From Pukyongia sp963768085 (lineage in GTDB: Bacteria > Bacteroidota > Bacteroidia > Flavobacteriales > Flavobacteriaceae): a DNA stretch of 64,000 bases. The stretch lies in contig CAVYGO010000003.1 in assembly GCA_963768085.1 (NCBI GenBank), positions 1,550,001 through 1,614,000 of the forward strand, read 5' to 3'. Of this stretch, positions 24,970 through 34,042 are shown one piece after another. The stretch's first letter is position 1. Each line of letters opens with the position of its first letter. A model generated the notes under the pieces. That model was given only the letters and a program-made list of their open reading frames with translations, was not told the origin of the DNA and did no database searches. The translations under genes and the position numbers were made by a program.

Positions 24970-27450
24970 TTATAATCTGAACTTATTATTATTTACAAAG
25001 AATACGCTATTAACCAGAAACAGTTTTCCGTTCTCCCAGAAAGATCTGAACATTACATCGTCAACCAAATAGATAATACTTCCTCTTCCCATCCTTGCTT
25101 CACCGAAAACCAGCGAATTTTCAAGTCCGGCCTTTGCTTTATCACCTGAAAAACCTGATACGCTAACGGGAGTTCCTTTAATATAGCCTACATTATATCC
25201 GTTGTCAAGAAAAGAATAAGAACTACCTCCCATCTTCAGACTGTAGTAACTATCGCCATATCCAAACGCCATTGGATGCGTCGGATCAAGACTCACCTTA
25301 TATATACTACCAGTAATAAAATTTGTAACATTTTCTCGCCTCCGCTCATCATAAGGAGTTAAATTACTATCGGAATCGTCATCGTCTTTTTTGTCAGACT
25401 CATTCCAACTTAGCGAGAATCCCTCTTTATCGGCAAAAGTTCTAAGCGCATTACTAAAGGCGATCACTTTTCCCCCGCTTCGTATCCATGATTTCAGATC
25501 GTCCAAGGCAGAATCGTTCATTACTTCGCCATACCACCCGGATGGTAAAATAAGTACATCGAAATCGGATAGCGCCCTGCTATTAAAATTTTCCGTGTTG
25601 ATAGACGTGATGGGGTAGTGTAATTGCTGTTCAAAGAAATGCCAGATTGCTCCATAGCTTAAGGAAGAAGTACCCTTACCCATTAGAACAGCGATTCGCT
25701 GCTTGTTTATTAATTTGATCTCCGGCGATCCAAAATCGTAACCATTGTCGCTGTAGCTTGTTGGTGACGCAAATAATTGTCGATTGTGTTTTGTCGCCAG
25801 ATCATTTACCAACCGATCGAAGTCGGAATTTTTCCTGTTATCACTCCGCGTGATGATCAGACTTCCTTTTTTGAAAGTACTTCCGGCATAACTTACATCC
25901 TTCTCTGTGAATCTTACTTTGATATCATTTTGTAGTAAATCGGTGAGGAATTCAGCATCATAGAGGCTATTCCATTTGGTGATATAACCTGGCGATGAAG
26001 GCACGGACTGATTATTAATATTAAACGTAGGTAGTTCGCGGTTTGCACTAATATTCACCGTTGATGCGATAGCTTCGAGTCCGTAGGCATGCGGTAAACT
26101 CCATGCCGTAATATCATAGGTAAGCGGTTCATTGAGTTCAGCATTGGGTTCGAAGAGCGCTTTAACCATTTTTCCTTTTGGTTGATTTGTGCTTACAACC
26201 AAAGCATTGGCTGTACTCATACTTCCATTTCCATTTTTGGTATAACTATATCCTGAAACAGTGCCCCCGGAAGCAATGCCATACATGATCTCATGCTTTT
26301 TCAGGAGTTGAGTTAGTGCAGCTATGTTATCCTGATTTCCTTTCAGGACATAGCTCTTGTATTTCAAATTATCATTTTGAAAGAACGTTTTAAACTCTTT
26401 ATTTAAGCTAGGCGCATTTTTAGATGATACCTCAACGGTAGAGAGTGCTGTGGTTGTATGATGTGCCACGCGATCGACCAGGGTAAGTTCATAGCCTTCG
26501 TCTGTATTGATGCCCAGACCGGCGCGGCCATGTCCTGCTTGTTCATACGTCATTCCAATAGCTCCCATAAACATGGGATAGGTGTCCCCATAACTTGGAT
26601 AAAGCAGATCGAAGCGTTCACGGGTAAAGAACAACCAGCCTTCTTTATCAAAATAACGGGCATGATTTTTTCCAACCATTTCCTGGAAGTCCCGCTGCCA
26701 TTGTGAAACGATCTCATGATAGGGTTTTGCGGCCGGAGCGAAATAATAGGGTTCATTGATTCCTTGCTCATGGAAATCCACATGCACATGAGGCATCCAT
26801 TGATTGTAGATCTTAAGGCGTTCAGAAGTTTCCACTTGTGTCGCCCATACCCAGTCGCGGTTTAGGTCGAATAAGTAATGATTGGGTCGTCCTCCCGGCC
26901 AGGGCTCATCGTGTTCGGCGGCAACCTGTAATTTATTATAGGGCGTCGCTTTCACCTGGTTGTACCAGTTGGCGTAACGGTCGCGACCATCAGGATTTAT
27001 ACAGGGGTCGATAATTACGACAGTATTCTTTAGCCACTCTTGTTTTTCGCTGATCAATTTATACAGTGTAGTCATTGATGCCTCGGTACTTGATGCCTCG
27101 TTGCCATGTACGTTGAAACTAAGCCAGACAATAGCAATATCCGGATTAGCAGACCCGTTTTCAAGTCCGATGTTTTTCAGATTGTCACGCCTTATCTTGT
27201 CTAAGTTTGCCATATTGGCTGTAGAACTCACAATAGCATAAGTAAGAGGGCGGCGTTCATTAGTCTTACCATATGATTGGAAGGTTACCATAGTACTGTT
27301 TGCAGCTACGTGTTCGAAATAGTTAACCACATCGGCATGACGGGAAAACTCGCTTCCTATCCTATAACCCAGGAATTCTGAAGGGGATTTGAGTTGAGCC
27401 GAAACAGATACTGAAAAGATTAATAGTAGAAGCGCAGTATTTCGAATCAT
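24970..27450 (-). CDS. exported M14 family zinc carboxypeptidase-like protein
   Basis: An 826-residue exported metallopeptidase. The start at the ATG at 27450 gives a signal peptide (MIRNTALLLLIFSVSVSAQ); the frame reaches 27492 but that would bury it. Zinc ligands of the M14 fold are visible: FNVHGNEASSTEAS (His115, Glu118) and VHVDFHEQGINEPYYF for the second His. INPDGRDRYANW and LNRDWVWATQ line the active-site region. The C-terminal ~300 residues contain a class I glutamine-amidotransferase-like fold (FDVLILPSGWYGEVM, LKSWIRSGGKVIAFSN), seen in several large Bacteroidota M14 proteins. It probably degrades peptides in the periplasm or outside. Confidence 0.87.
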   Translation of the reverse strand: MIRNTALLLLIFSVSVSAQLKSPSEFLGYRIGSEFSRHADVVNYFEHVAANSTMVTFQSYGKTNERRPLTYAIVSSTANMANLDKIRRDNLKNIGLENGSANPDIAIVWLSFNVHGNEASSTEASMTTLYKLISEKQEWLKNTVVIIDPCINPDGRDRYANWYNQVKATPYNKLQVAAEHDEPWPGGRPNHYLFDLNRDWVWATQVETSERLKIYNQWMPHVHVDFHEQGINEPYYFAPAAKPYHEIVSQWQRDFQEMVGKNHARYFDKEGWLFFTRERFDLLYPSYGDTYPMFMGAIGMTYEQAGHGRAGLGINTDEGYELTLVDRVAHHTTTALSTVEVSSKNAPSLNKEFKTFFQNDNLKYKSYVLKGNQDNIAALTQLLKKHEIMYGIASGGTVSGYSYTKNGNGSMSTANALVVSTNQPKGKMVKALFEPNAELNEPLTYDITAWSLPHAYGLEAIASTVNISANRELPTFNINNQSVPSSPGYITKWNSLYDAEFLTDLLQNDIKVRFTEKDVSYAGSTFKKGSLIITRSDNRKNSDFDRLVNDLATKHNRQLFASPTSYSDNGYDFGSPEIKLINKQRIAVLMGKGTSSLSYGAIWHFFEQQLHYPITSINTENFNSRALSDFDVLILPSGWYGEVMNDSALDDLKSWIRSGGKVIAFSNALRTFADKEGFSLSWNESDKKDDDDSDSNLTPYDERRRENVTNFITGSIYKVSLDPTHPMAFGYGDSYYSLKMGGSSYSFLDNGYNVGYIKGTPVSVSGFSGDKAKAGLENSLVFGEARMGRGSIIYLVDDVMFRSFWENGKLFLVNSVFFVNNNKFRL

Positions 27451-27590
27451 GGGTGGTTTTTTAAAGAAGGCTAAAGGTAACAGAAATTCCAAAATAGAGG
27501 AGTTGTATTATTAAGATTTTAACTGTGTTTTGGATGGTAGGTATCATTCTTCAATAATGCATTTACTTCGAATTAACGTATTTTTAGAAG

Positions 27591-27617
27591 TTGCAGGATT
27601 AAAAGTGTTTATTTTTG
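27591..27617 (+). promoter_or_regulatory. promoter of bshC
   Basis: TTG at 27591-27593 and TATTTTTG at 27610-27617 are separated by 16 bases, one short of the usual 17-23 spacing. The ATG is 16 bases after the -7 element. Confidence 0.55.
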
Positions 27618-27633
27618 AAAGAATTTTGAACCT

Positions 27634-29229
27634 ATGCCAATCGAAACCATTCCTTACGTTGAAACGGGTTATTTTTCTGAATTGATATGTGATTACCTTG
27701 CTGAAAAGGAAGCATTGAAACCATTTTATAGTCGTTACCCGGGAAAATCTCAATTCGAAGCTCAATTATCGGAAAAGAAGAAAGCGTTCAGTATATCTTC
27801 GAGGGAGGTATTGGTTGCAGGTTTACACAGGCAATATGAAGATTTCAATATATCAAAAGCAACAGCCGAAAATATTACTTCGCTTGCCAATGAAAATACC
27901 TTCACCATTACAACGGGCCATCAGTTAAACTTGTTTACAGGCCCACTTTATTTCCTGTATAAGATATTCTCAGTAATCAATCTCGCCGAACAATTAAATA
28001 AAGAACATGCCGATTATCATTTTGTGCCGGTATATTGGATGGCGAGTGAAGATCACGATTTCGAAGAGATCAATTATTTCAACCTTCGTAGTAAAAAGAT
28101 TCTGTGGATCCGAGAAGAAGGAGGGGCAGTAGGAGCGTTGTCAACGGAAGGCCTGAGCGATATACTGAAAGTTTTCAAACAACATCTTGGTGCTGGAGAA
28201 TTTGCGCATCAGCTAGTTGCTCTATTTTCCGAGGCATATCTTAACCATGATAACCTGGCCGATGCTACTCGTTATCTGGGGAACGAGCTCTTCAAAGAGC
28301 ATGGTCTTGTGATCATTGACGGGAATGATGCCGAATTTAAAAAAGCGTTAGTCCCTTTTGTTAAACGGGAACTTACTGACCGGTTGTCGTTCCGTAAAGT
28401 ATCGGATACGAGTTCCAGGTTGAAAGCACTGGGTTATCCGGAACAGGTAAGTCCGCGTGAGATCAATTTATTTTATCTGAAAGAGGGATTACGCGAAAGG
28501 ATTATCGAGAAAGATGGACATTTTCATATTAACAATACCCCGATCGACTTCACTGCGGACGAAATAATTGCTGAACTAAATAAGTACCCGGACCGATTTT
28601 CACCCAATGCCTTACTTAGGCCTTTGTATCAGGAGGTTTTACTTCCAAATTTGTGTTATACCGGAGGAGGAGGTGAGCTGGCATATTGGCTGCAACTCAA
28701 GGATTATTTTAATACAGTGGAAGTGCCATTTCCAATATTGCTGTTGCGTAATTCAGTGTTGTTGATTTCGGAAAAGCAGTTGGAAAAGCTGAAGAAATTA
28801 AATGTGACCATCCCGGAATTGTTCCTGCCTACCCTGGAATTGGAAAATATGCACACCCAACGTCTTACTGAAATAGAGATCGATTTCAGTAAGCAGCGCA
28901 AGTTTCTCAAAAAGCAATTTGAAGACATGTATGAAACTGCGAAGAAGACAGACGCGAGTTTTATAGGAGCTGTTGCCGCGCAGGAAAAGAAACAACTCAA
29001 CGGCCTTGATAAACTTGAGAAGCGGTTATTAAAAGCGCAACGTCGTAAACTATCGGATGAACTGGAAAGGATTACCGGAATACAGGAAGATTTATTCCCG
29101 GGGGAGAGTTTGCAGGAACGAACTAAGAATTTCTCAGAATTCTATCTTGAGAAGGGACCAGAGTTACTTACCTTAATAAAAAGAGAACTCGATCCGTTGG
29201 TGAATAAGTTAGGTATAATTCGGTGGTAA
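27634..29229 (+). CDS. bshC: bacillithiol biosynthesis cysteine-adding enzyme BshC
   Basis: A 531-residue protein of the BshC family, which adds cysteine to glucosaminyl-malate in the last step of bacillithiol synthesis. Conserved segments are FTITTGHQLNLFTGPLYFLY (about 89-108), YWMASEDHDFEEINYF, LFKEHGLVIIDG, and NLCYTGGGGELAYWLQLKDY. A C-terminal coiled coil (about 400-460, rich in Lys/Glu) is normal for this family. The presence of bshC indicates bacillithiol is the low-molecular-weight thiol of this organism. It precedes guaA on the same strand, but guaA has its own promoter. Confidence 0.93.
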   Translation: MPIETIPYVETGYFSELICDYLAEKEALKPFYSRYPGKSQFEAQLSEKKKAFSISSREVLVAGLHRQYEDFNISKATAENITSLANENTFTITTGHQLNLFTGPLYFLYKIFSVINLAEQLNKEHADYHFVPVYWMASEDHDFEEINYFNLRSKKILWIREEGGAVGALSTEGLSDILKVFKQHLGAGEFAHQLVALFSEAYLNHDNLADATRYLGNELFKEHGLVIIDGNDAEFKKALVPFVKRELTDRLSFRKVSDTSSRLKALGYPEQVSPREINLFYLKEGLRERIIEKDGHFHINNTPIDFTADEIIAELNKYPDRFSPNALLRPLYQEVLLPNLCYTGGGGELAYWLQLKDYFNTVEVPFPILLLRNSVLLISEKQLEKLKKLNVTIPELFLPTLELENMHTQRLTEIEIDFSKQRKFLKKQFEDMYETAKKTDASFIGAVAAQEKKQLNGLDKLEKRLLKAQRRKLSDELERITGIQEDLFPGESLQERTKNFSEFYLEKGPELLTLIKRELDPLVNKLGIIRW

Positions 29230-29267
29230 TTTTTCCAAAAAGATATATTAGGATTATTTTTTTAAAT

Positions 29268-29275
29268 TACTTTTG
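29268..29275 (+). promoter_or_regulatory. -7 element of guaA, giving a leaderless or nearly leaderless mRNA
   Basis: TACTTTTG fits TAnnTTTG. The next ATG is at 29279, three bases after it, where transcription should begin. An upstream in-frame TTG at 29273 lies inside the element and cannot be the start. Confidence 0.65.
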
Positions 29276-29278
29276 CCT

Positions 29279-30808
29279 ATGCACAATACCGTCCTCATTT
29301 TAGACTTCGGATCGCAGTATACACAACTAATTGCAAGACGTGTAAGAGAGTTAAATATCTACTGTGAAATCCACCCTTATCATCACATACCGGAGAATAT
29401 AGAATTCTTTAAAGCAGTTATTTTATCGGGAAGCCCATTTTCTACTCTTTCCGAAGATGCTCCACATCCCGACCTTTCAGCTATAAGGGGCCACAAACCG
29501 CTGCTGGGTGTTTGTTATGGTGCACAGTATCTTGCTCATTTTAACAACGGGAATGTTGCGCCATCGGATATTCGTGAATATGGAAGGGCTAATTTGGAAA
29601 CGATTTACGATCACGATGGGCTTTTTGCCGGTATCCCTGAAAATACCCAGGTCTGGATGAGCCATAGTGACACCATCGCCGAACTACCGGATCAGGGTGT
29701 TAGATTAGCGAGTACGAGAGATGTCGCAAATGCCGCCTATCGCATCGACGGTGAAGAAACCTATGGAATTCAATTCCACCCCGAAGTGTATCATACAAAA
29801 CACGGGAAACAACTTCTGGAGAATTTTCTTGTCCACATTGCAGAGATTAAACAGGATTGGACACCGGCTGCTTTTGTTGAAGAAACCATTGAATCTTTAA
29901 AATCCCAGGTGGGTGACGGAAAGGTGATTTTAGGCCTTAGTGGAGGAGTAGACTCTACCGTAGCGGCGGTTTTATTGCATAAAGCTATAGGCCCTAATCT
30001 CTATTGCATATTTGTGAACAACGGATTATTACGTAAAAATGAGTTCGATGATGTACTCGATCAATACGAGCACATGGGACTGAATGTGAAAGGAGTTGAC
30101 TCTTCGGCACGTTTCTTGGATGTTCTGAAAGGAATTAGCGATCCTGAAGCAAAAAGAAAGGCGATCGGCGGGATGTTCATCGATGTTTTTGATGATGAAG
30201 CGCATCTCGTTGAAGATGTGAATTGGCTGGCCCAGGGAACTATATACCCTGATGTAATTGAAAGTGTATCCGTAAATGGCCCTTCAGTAACCATAAAGTC
30301 TCATCACAATGTAGGCGGACTGCCGGATTTTATGAAATTGAAAGTTGTAGAACCATTGAAAATGTTGTTCAAGGATGAAGTGCGAAGAGTAGGTGGTGAA
30401 CTGGGAATCGATAAAACCCTGTTGGGAAGACATCCTTTTCCTGGCCCCGGGCTTGCTATCAGAATACTGGGAGATATCACAGCTGAAAAAGTTCGTATCT
30501 TACAGGAAGTGGATCATATCTTTATCAACGGTCTGCGGCAGTGGGACTTGTATGACAAGGTATGGCAGGCGGGAGCTATGTTATTACCCGTGCAGAGTGT
30601 AGGTGTAATGGGTGACGAAAGAACGTACGAACGTGTGGTCGCGCTAAGGGCAGTTGAAAGTACAGATGGGATGACCGCCGATTGGGTTAATCTGCCGTAT
30701 GAATTTTTGCAGGAAATGAGCAATCATATAATAAACCGAGTGAAAGGCGTTAATAGAGTAGTGTACGATATAAGTTCGAAGCCCCCGGCAACGATTGAAT
30801 GGGAATAA
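29279..30808 (+). CDS. guaA: GMP synthase (glutamine-hydrolysing)
   Basis: A 509-residue GMP synthase that converts XMP to GMP with glutamine as nitrogen donor. The N-terminal amidotransferase has Cys79 in LLGVCYGAQY and His-Glu in QFHPEVYHT. The ATP pyrophosphatase domain has the P-loop GLSGGVDSTVAAVLL, and the C-terminal dimerisation domain has GRHPFPGPGLAIRILG and YDISSKPPATIEWE. ATG 29279 is chosen because the alternative TTG at 29273 falls in the -7 promoter. The downstream LysM gene begins 5 bases after the stop and is probably co-transcribed. Confidence 0.97.
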   Translation: MHNTVLILDFGSQYTQLIARRVRELNIYCEIHPYHHIPENIEFFKAVILSGSPFSTLSEDAPHPDLSAIRGHKPLLGVCYGAQYLAHFNNGNVAPSDIREYGRANLETIYDHDGLFAGIPENTQVWMSHSDTIAELPDQGVRLASTRDVANAAYRIDGEETYGIQFHPEVYHTKHGKQLLENFLVHIAEIKQDWTPAAFVEETIESLKSQVGDGKVILGLSGGVDSTVAAVLLHKAIGPNLYCIFVNNGLLRKNEFDDVLDQYEHMGLNVKGVDSSARFLDVLKGISDPEAKRKAIGGMFIDVFDDEAHLVEDVNWLAQGTIYPDVIESVSVNGPSVTIKSHHNVGGLPDFMKLKVVEPLKMLFKDEVRRVGGELGIDKTLLGRHPFPGPGLAIRILGDITAEKVRILQEVDHIFINGLRQWDLYDKVWQAGAMLLPVQSVGVMGDERTYERVVALRAVESTDGMTADWVNLPYEFLQEMSNHIINRVKGVNRVVYDISSKPPATIEWE

Positions 30809-30813
30809 AAACT

Positions 30814-32706
30814 ATGAAAAGGATATTTTACTTCATAATAGTAAGCTCTTTTATACTGGCCTGGAGTCCGGTTACAGCGCAGCAATATAAAACGCATCGT
30901 GTGGAAAAAGGTGAAACCGTGTACAGTATTTCAAAGAAATACGGGATCACCGAAGAAGCCATCTATAAACTTAATCCCGATGTGAAAAACGGATTGCGAT
31001 CCAGTACCGTGCTAATTCTCCCTTCGGCAGGGAACACGGAAATTCAGGAAAAGGTCACCTTTAAAAAACACCGGGTAAAACGCAGGGAAACGCTCTTCAG
31101 TATTGCCCAGCGCTATAATATCTCGGTCGATGATATTAAAAAGTATAACAAGGAGTTGTATTCACGCCAGTTGAAAAAAGGCGAAAAAATTCAGATTCCA
31201 ATTATAGAAGTTGTAACCGTAGCCAATGATAATACAAACGTAGAAGTCTTTAGTAAAGGCAAGCACACTGTGCTTCCCAAGGAAACCAAGTATGGGATTG
31301 CCAGGAAATATGGTATAACCATCGCCGAATTGGAGGCCCTGAATCCATTACTCGGCGATAGTCTTCAAATAGGGGATGTTCTAAATGTGCCGGATGTATC
31401 AGTAACAGAGACGGCTACCATCGAAGATGAGAACTTCGAATTCTATGAGGTATTACCTAAAGAAGGTTTTTTTCGCCTGAAAGTAAAACTTGGTCTGAGT
31501 AAGGAGGAGATTATCGCATTGAACCCATATGCTTCTGAAGGACTAAAAGAAGGAATGATCCTTAAAATCCCCAGGGATAACGCTATACATACAGATTCGG
31601 AATCAGTGATCGTTAATTTGGAAGACGGCTTAACCAATTTCAGTAAAAAGAAGATTGCAGTTATGCTGCCTTTTCAACTTTCAAAAGCTGATGGAGATTC
31701 CATAAAGAACAATGTCGATCTAATAATAGATAATGGCGCGTTGCGGGTAGCATTGGATTTTTACAGTGGTGTATTAATGGCAGCGCAATTTGCAAAGGAT
31801 AAAGGAATATCTGTTGAACTCAATATTTATGATACCGAGGGTAAGGCCGAAAAAGTGAGGAATATTATTGAGCGCAACGATTTTTCGGATGTCGATGCTG
31901 TGATAGGACCGTTACTTCAGCGAACTGTTGAACAAGCAGCTTCTTCCCTGAAGAGGACGGATACGCCCATTTTCTCACCGCTTAGTAACAGGGAAATTAA
32001 AATCTCGGCAAATCTGTTTCAAACATTACCAACAGATCAAATGTTGGAGAAGGCAATGCTGGATTATTTACGGTTGAATGCCATGGGGAAAAATGTAATT
32101 ATCATAAGTGACGCTGCAAAAGCGGCTCAGAAGGCTGCCCTGGTAGAAGCCATACCCGGCGCTAAAACCTTGGCGCCAAGGGAAAAAGGATTTTTGTACG
32201 ACACCGATATAAGTTCACGTCTGGAGGATATAAGAGAGAACTGGGTCATACTGGAATCGGTAGATCCGGTTATTGTATCAAATGTGATCGGATTGTTGAA
32301 TGGTATGCCGGATAATATTACCATACGTTTATTTACAACCGACAAGAACGATGCCTATAACTATCACGATGTTTCCAATATTCATCTGGCGAAATTGAAT
32401 TTTACATTTCCATCGGTGAATAAGAGTTATGATTATAAGGATAAGAACGCCTTTCTAGTAAGTTACAAAAACAAGTATGACGTACTTCCCAATCGTTTTG
32501 CGGTACGCGGATTCGATGTTACTTATGATGTACTTCTTAGGCTGGCTATTGCAGACGATGTGTATGATGCTAACGATAGCAAGGTAGAAACGGAATATAT
32601 CGAAAACAAATTCCGATATACTAAAAAGATGTTTTCCGGCTACCAGAATAATGCCCATTACATCATTAAATACAATAAGGAACTCCAATTTGAGGTCGTA
32701 GAATGA
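30814..32706 (+). CDS. LysM-repeat protein fused to a periplasmic-binding-protein (type 1) domain
   Basis: A 630-residue exported protein. The signal peptide MKRIFYFIIVSSFILAW is followed by four LysM units: THRVEKGETVYSISKKYGIT, KHRVKRRETLFSIAQRYNIS, KHTVLPKETKYGIARKYGIT and a weaker YEVLPKEGFFRLKVKLGLS. LysM modules bind peptidoglycan. Residues about 280-630 form a type 1 periplasmic-binding fold (KIAVMLPFQL, FYSGVLMAAQFAKDKGISVE, VDAVIGPLLQ, NRFAVRGFDVTYDVLLRL) like branched-chain amino acid binding proteins, but with no transporter genes nearby. The ATG at 30814 is used; the in-frame ATG at 30799 overlaps guaA. Its stop overlaps the OsmC start (ATGA). Confidence 0.85.
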   Translation: MKRIFYFIIVSSFILAWSPVTAQQYKTHRVEKGETVYSISKKYGITEEAIYKLNPDVKNGLRSSTVLILPSAGNTEIQEKVTFKKHRVKRRETLFSIAQRYNISVDDIKKYNKELYSRQLKKGEKIQIPIIEVVTVANDNTNVEVFSKGKHTVLPKETKYGIARKYGITIAELEALNPLLGDSLQIGDVLNVPDVSVTETATIEDENFEFYEVLPKEGFFRLKVKLGLSKEEIIALNPYASEGLKEGMILKIPRDNAIHTDSESVIVNLEDGLTNFSKKKIAVMLPFQLSKADGDSIKNNVDLIIDNGALRVALDFYSGVLMAAQFAKDKGISVELNIYDTEGKAEKVRNIIERNDFSDVDAVIGPLLQRTVEQAASSLKRTDTPIFSPLSNREIKISANLFQTLPTDQMLEKAMLDYLRLNAMGKNVIIISDAAKAAQKAALVEAIPGAKTLAPREKGFLYDTDISSRLEDIRENWVILESVDPVIVSNVIGLLNGMPDNITIRLFTTDKNDAYNYHDVSNIHLAKLNFTFPSVNKSYDYKDKNAFLVSYKNKYDVLPNRFAVRGFDVTYDVLLRLAIADDVYDANDSKVETEYIENKFRYTKKMFSGYQNNAHYIIKYNKELQFEVVE

Positions 32707-33113
32707 GTACCTCTAAAGTAACTTACCTGGGAAACCTGAGAACGGAATGTGAGCACCTCAAATCCGGCAACACCTATATTACTGACGCCCCATTGGATAA
32801 CCAGGGTAAAGGCGAAGCATTTTCTCCAACAGACACTGTAGCAACAGGTCTCGCCAACTGCATGCTCACCGTTATGGGGATCAAAGCCCGGGATCTTGGT
32901 GTTGTACTTGATGGGTCCACGGCTCTGGTTACTAAGATCATGGCATCGAGCCCACGACGAATTTCGAAAATTGATATTGAAATGTCATTACCCTCGGGAG
33001 TTTCCGAAAAGCAACGCAAGATCCTCGAAAATACCGGTAATACCTGTCCGGTCCACCATAGCCTACATCCTGAAATTGAAAAGCAGATCCAATATCGATG
33101 GGATCGCTTTTAA
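32703..33113 (+). CDS. OsmC family peroxidase-like protein
   Basis: A 136-residue OsmC/Ohr-type protein. The two redox cysteines are Cys53 (GLANCMLTVMG) and Cys115 (NTGNTCPVHHSL). FSPTDTVATGLANC is the usual approach to the first one. These proteins reduce organic or lipid hydroperoxides with help from small thiols or lipoylated proteins. The ATG overlaps the TGA of the LysM gene (ATGA), so translation is probably coupled. Confidence 0.92.
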   Translation: MSTSKVTYLGNLRTECEHLKSGNTYITDAPLDNQGKGEAFSPTDTVATGLANCMLTVMGIKARDLGVVLDGSTALVTKIMASSPRRISKIDIEMSLPSGVSEKQRKILENTGNTCPVHHSLHPEIEKQIQYRWDRF

Positions 33114-33165
33114 TTACTTCTGAAGCAGGTCTCAATAATTTCTTTTTTTTTGCGTTAAACTTTGT

Positions 33166-33702
33166 ATGAAATTTCTATTTATTCTGCTACTTTCTTGTAC
33201 GTTCCTTTTACCTTCAGGAGTTGATAACGAAAAGATGCAATGGAGTGAATCCAGGCCTCTTAACTGGTCCGATTTCCAGGGGCAGCCTGATGGAGCGGCC
33301 GATTATGTAGCGAGCACCAACAGCGGAATTTCTTTATCTTATTCTATAGGAAACAAAAATGGCACCTGGCGATTCGATTATAACGTAAACAGTAATTTCT
33401 ATCCAAAACAATCATGGTACAGGCCGGAAGCGGCTTCGGAATATATCCTGAAGCATGAGCAAACTCATTTTGATATTTCCGAACTGCACGCAAGAAAACT
33501 TCGTAAGAAGTTATCAGAACTAACCGTAACTTCAGAAGTGAAATCTGAGGCGGATAAACTGTACAGCGAATCGGAACAGCTGCGACGAGCTATGCAACAA
33601 GACTATGATAACGATAGTGATCATTCCAAGATCAAGGTAGCCGAATTTGAATGGCGGGAATATGTAGCTTCCGAATTAAAGAAATATGACCACTGGAAAT
33701 AA
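33166..33702 (+). CDS. DUF922 family exported protein with HExxH motif
   Basis: A 178-residue exported protein with signal peptide MKFLFILLLSCTFLLPSG. A DUF922-like core begins RPLNWSDFQGQP and carries ILKHEQTHFDISELHARKLR. His97-Glu98-x-x-His101 is a zinc-metalloprotease HExxH motif, and the later Glu106 could be a third ligand. Protease activity is inferred from the motif only. A TAAACTTTG element ends 2 bases before the ATG, so the mRNA may be leaderless. The 3' end overlaps the DUF3820 gene by 17 bases. Confidence 0.78.
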   Translation: MKFLFILLLSCTFLLPSGVDNEKMQWSESRPLNWSDFQGQPDGAADYVASTNSGISLSYSIGNKNGTWRFDYNVNSNFYPKQSWYRPEAASEYILKHEQTHFDISELHARKLRKKLSELTVTSEVKSEADKLYSESEQLRRAMQQDYDNDSDHSKIKVAEFEWREYVASELKKYDHWK

Positions 33703-33934
33703 TAAGAACACTCCCGGAGGAATACCCGATCCTAAGCACCTGATAGAACTTGCGAATTATAAAATGCCTTTTGGGAAATATAAGGGTGAATACCTCGTCA
33801 ACCTTCCGGAAGCATATTACGTTTGGTTTAAACAAAAAGGATTTCCACAAGGTAAATTAGGCCGCTTCATGATGGAAATGCATGAATTGAAAATAAACGG
33901 ATTGGAAGGCATGCTTCAAAAATTAATACACTGA
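33686..33934 (+). CDS. DUF3820 family protein
   Basis: An 82-residue protein. YKMPFGKYKGEYLVNLPEAY followed by WFKQKGFPQGKLGRFMME is the DUF3820 signature. The same module occurs at the C-terminus of the exonuclease at 13349-14128 (FAFGKHRGKKVVDV), which suggests a nucleic-acid-linked role for the stand-alone form. It overlaps the end of the DUF922 gene, so the two are probably co-expressed. Function is unknown. Confidence 0.82.
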   Translation: MTTGNNKNTPGGIPDPKHLIELANYKMPFGKYKGEYLVNLPEAYYVWFKQKGFPQGKLGRFMMEMHELKINGLEGMLQKLIH

Positions 33935-34042
33935 TCGTGCTTTGGTTTTTATTGTTAATGAATTTTGACTTTTATCTATGGTCTTAGGCAATAAATCTGC
34001 TATCTTTACACCCCGTATAGGTAACAGCAACGCTACAACTTC

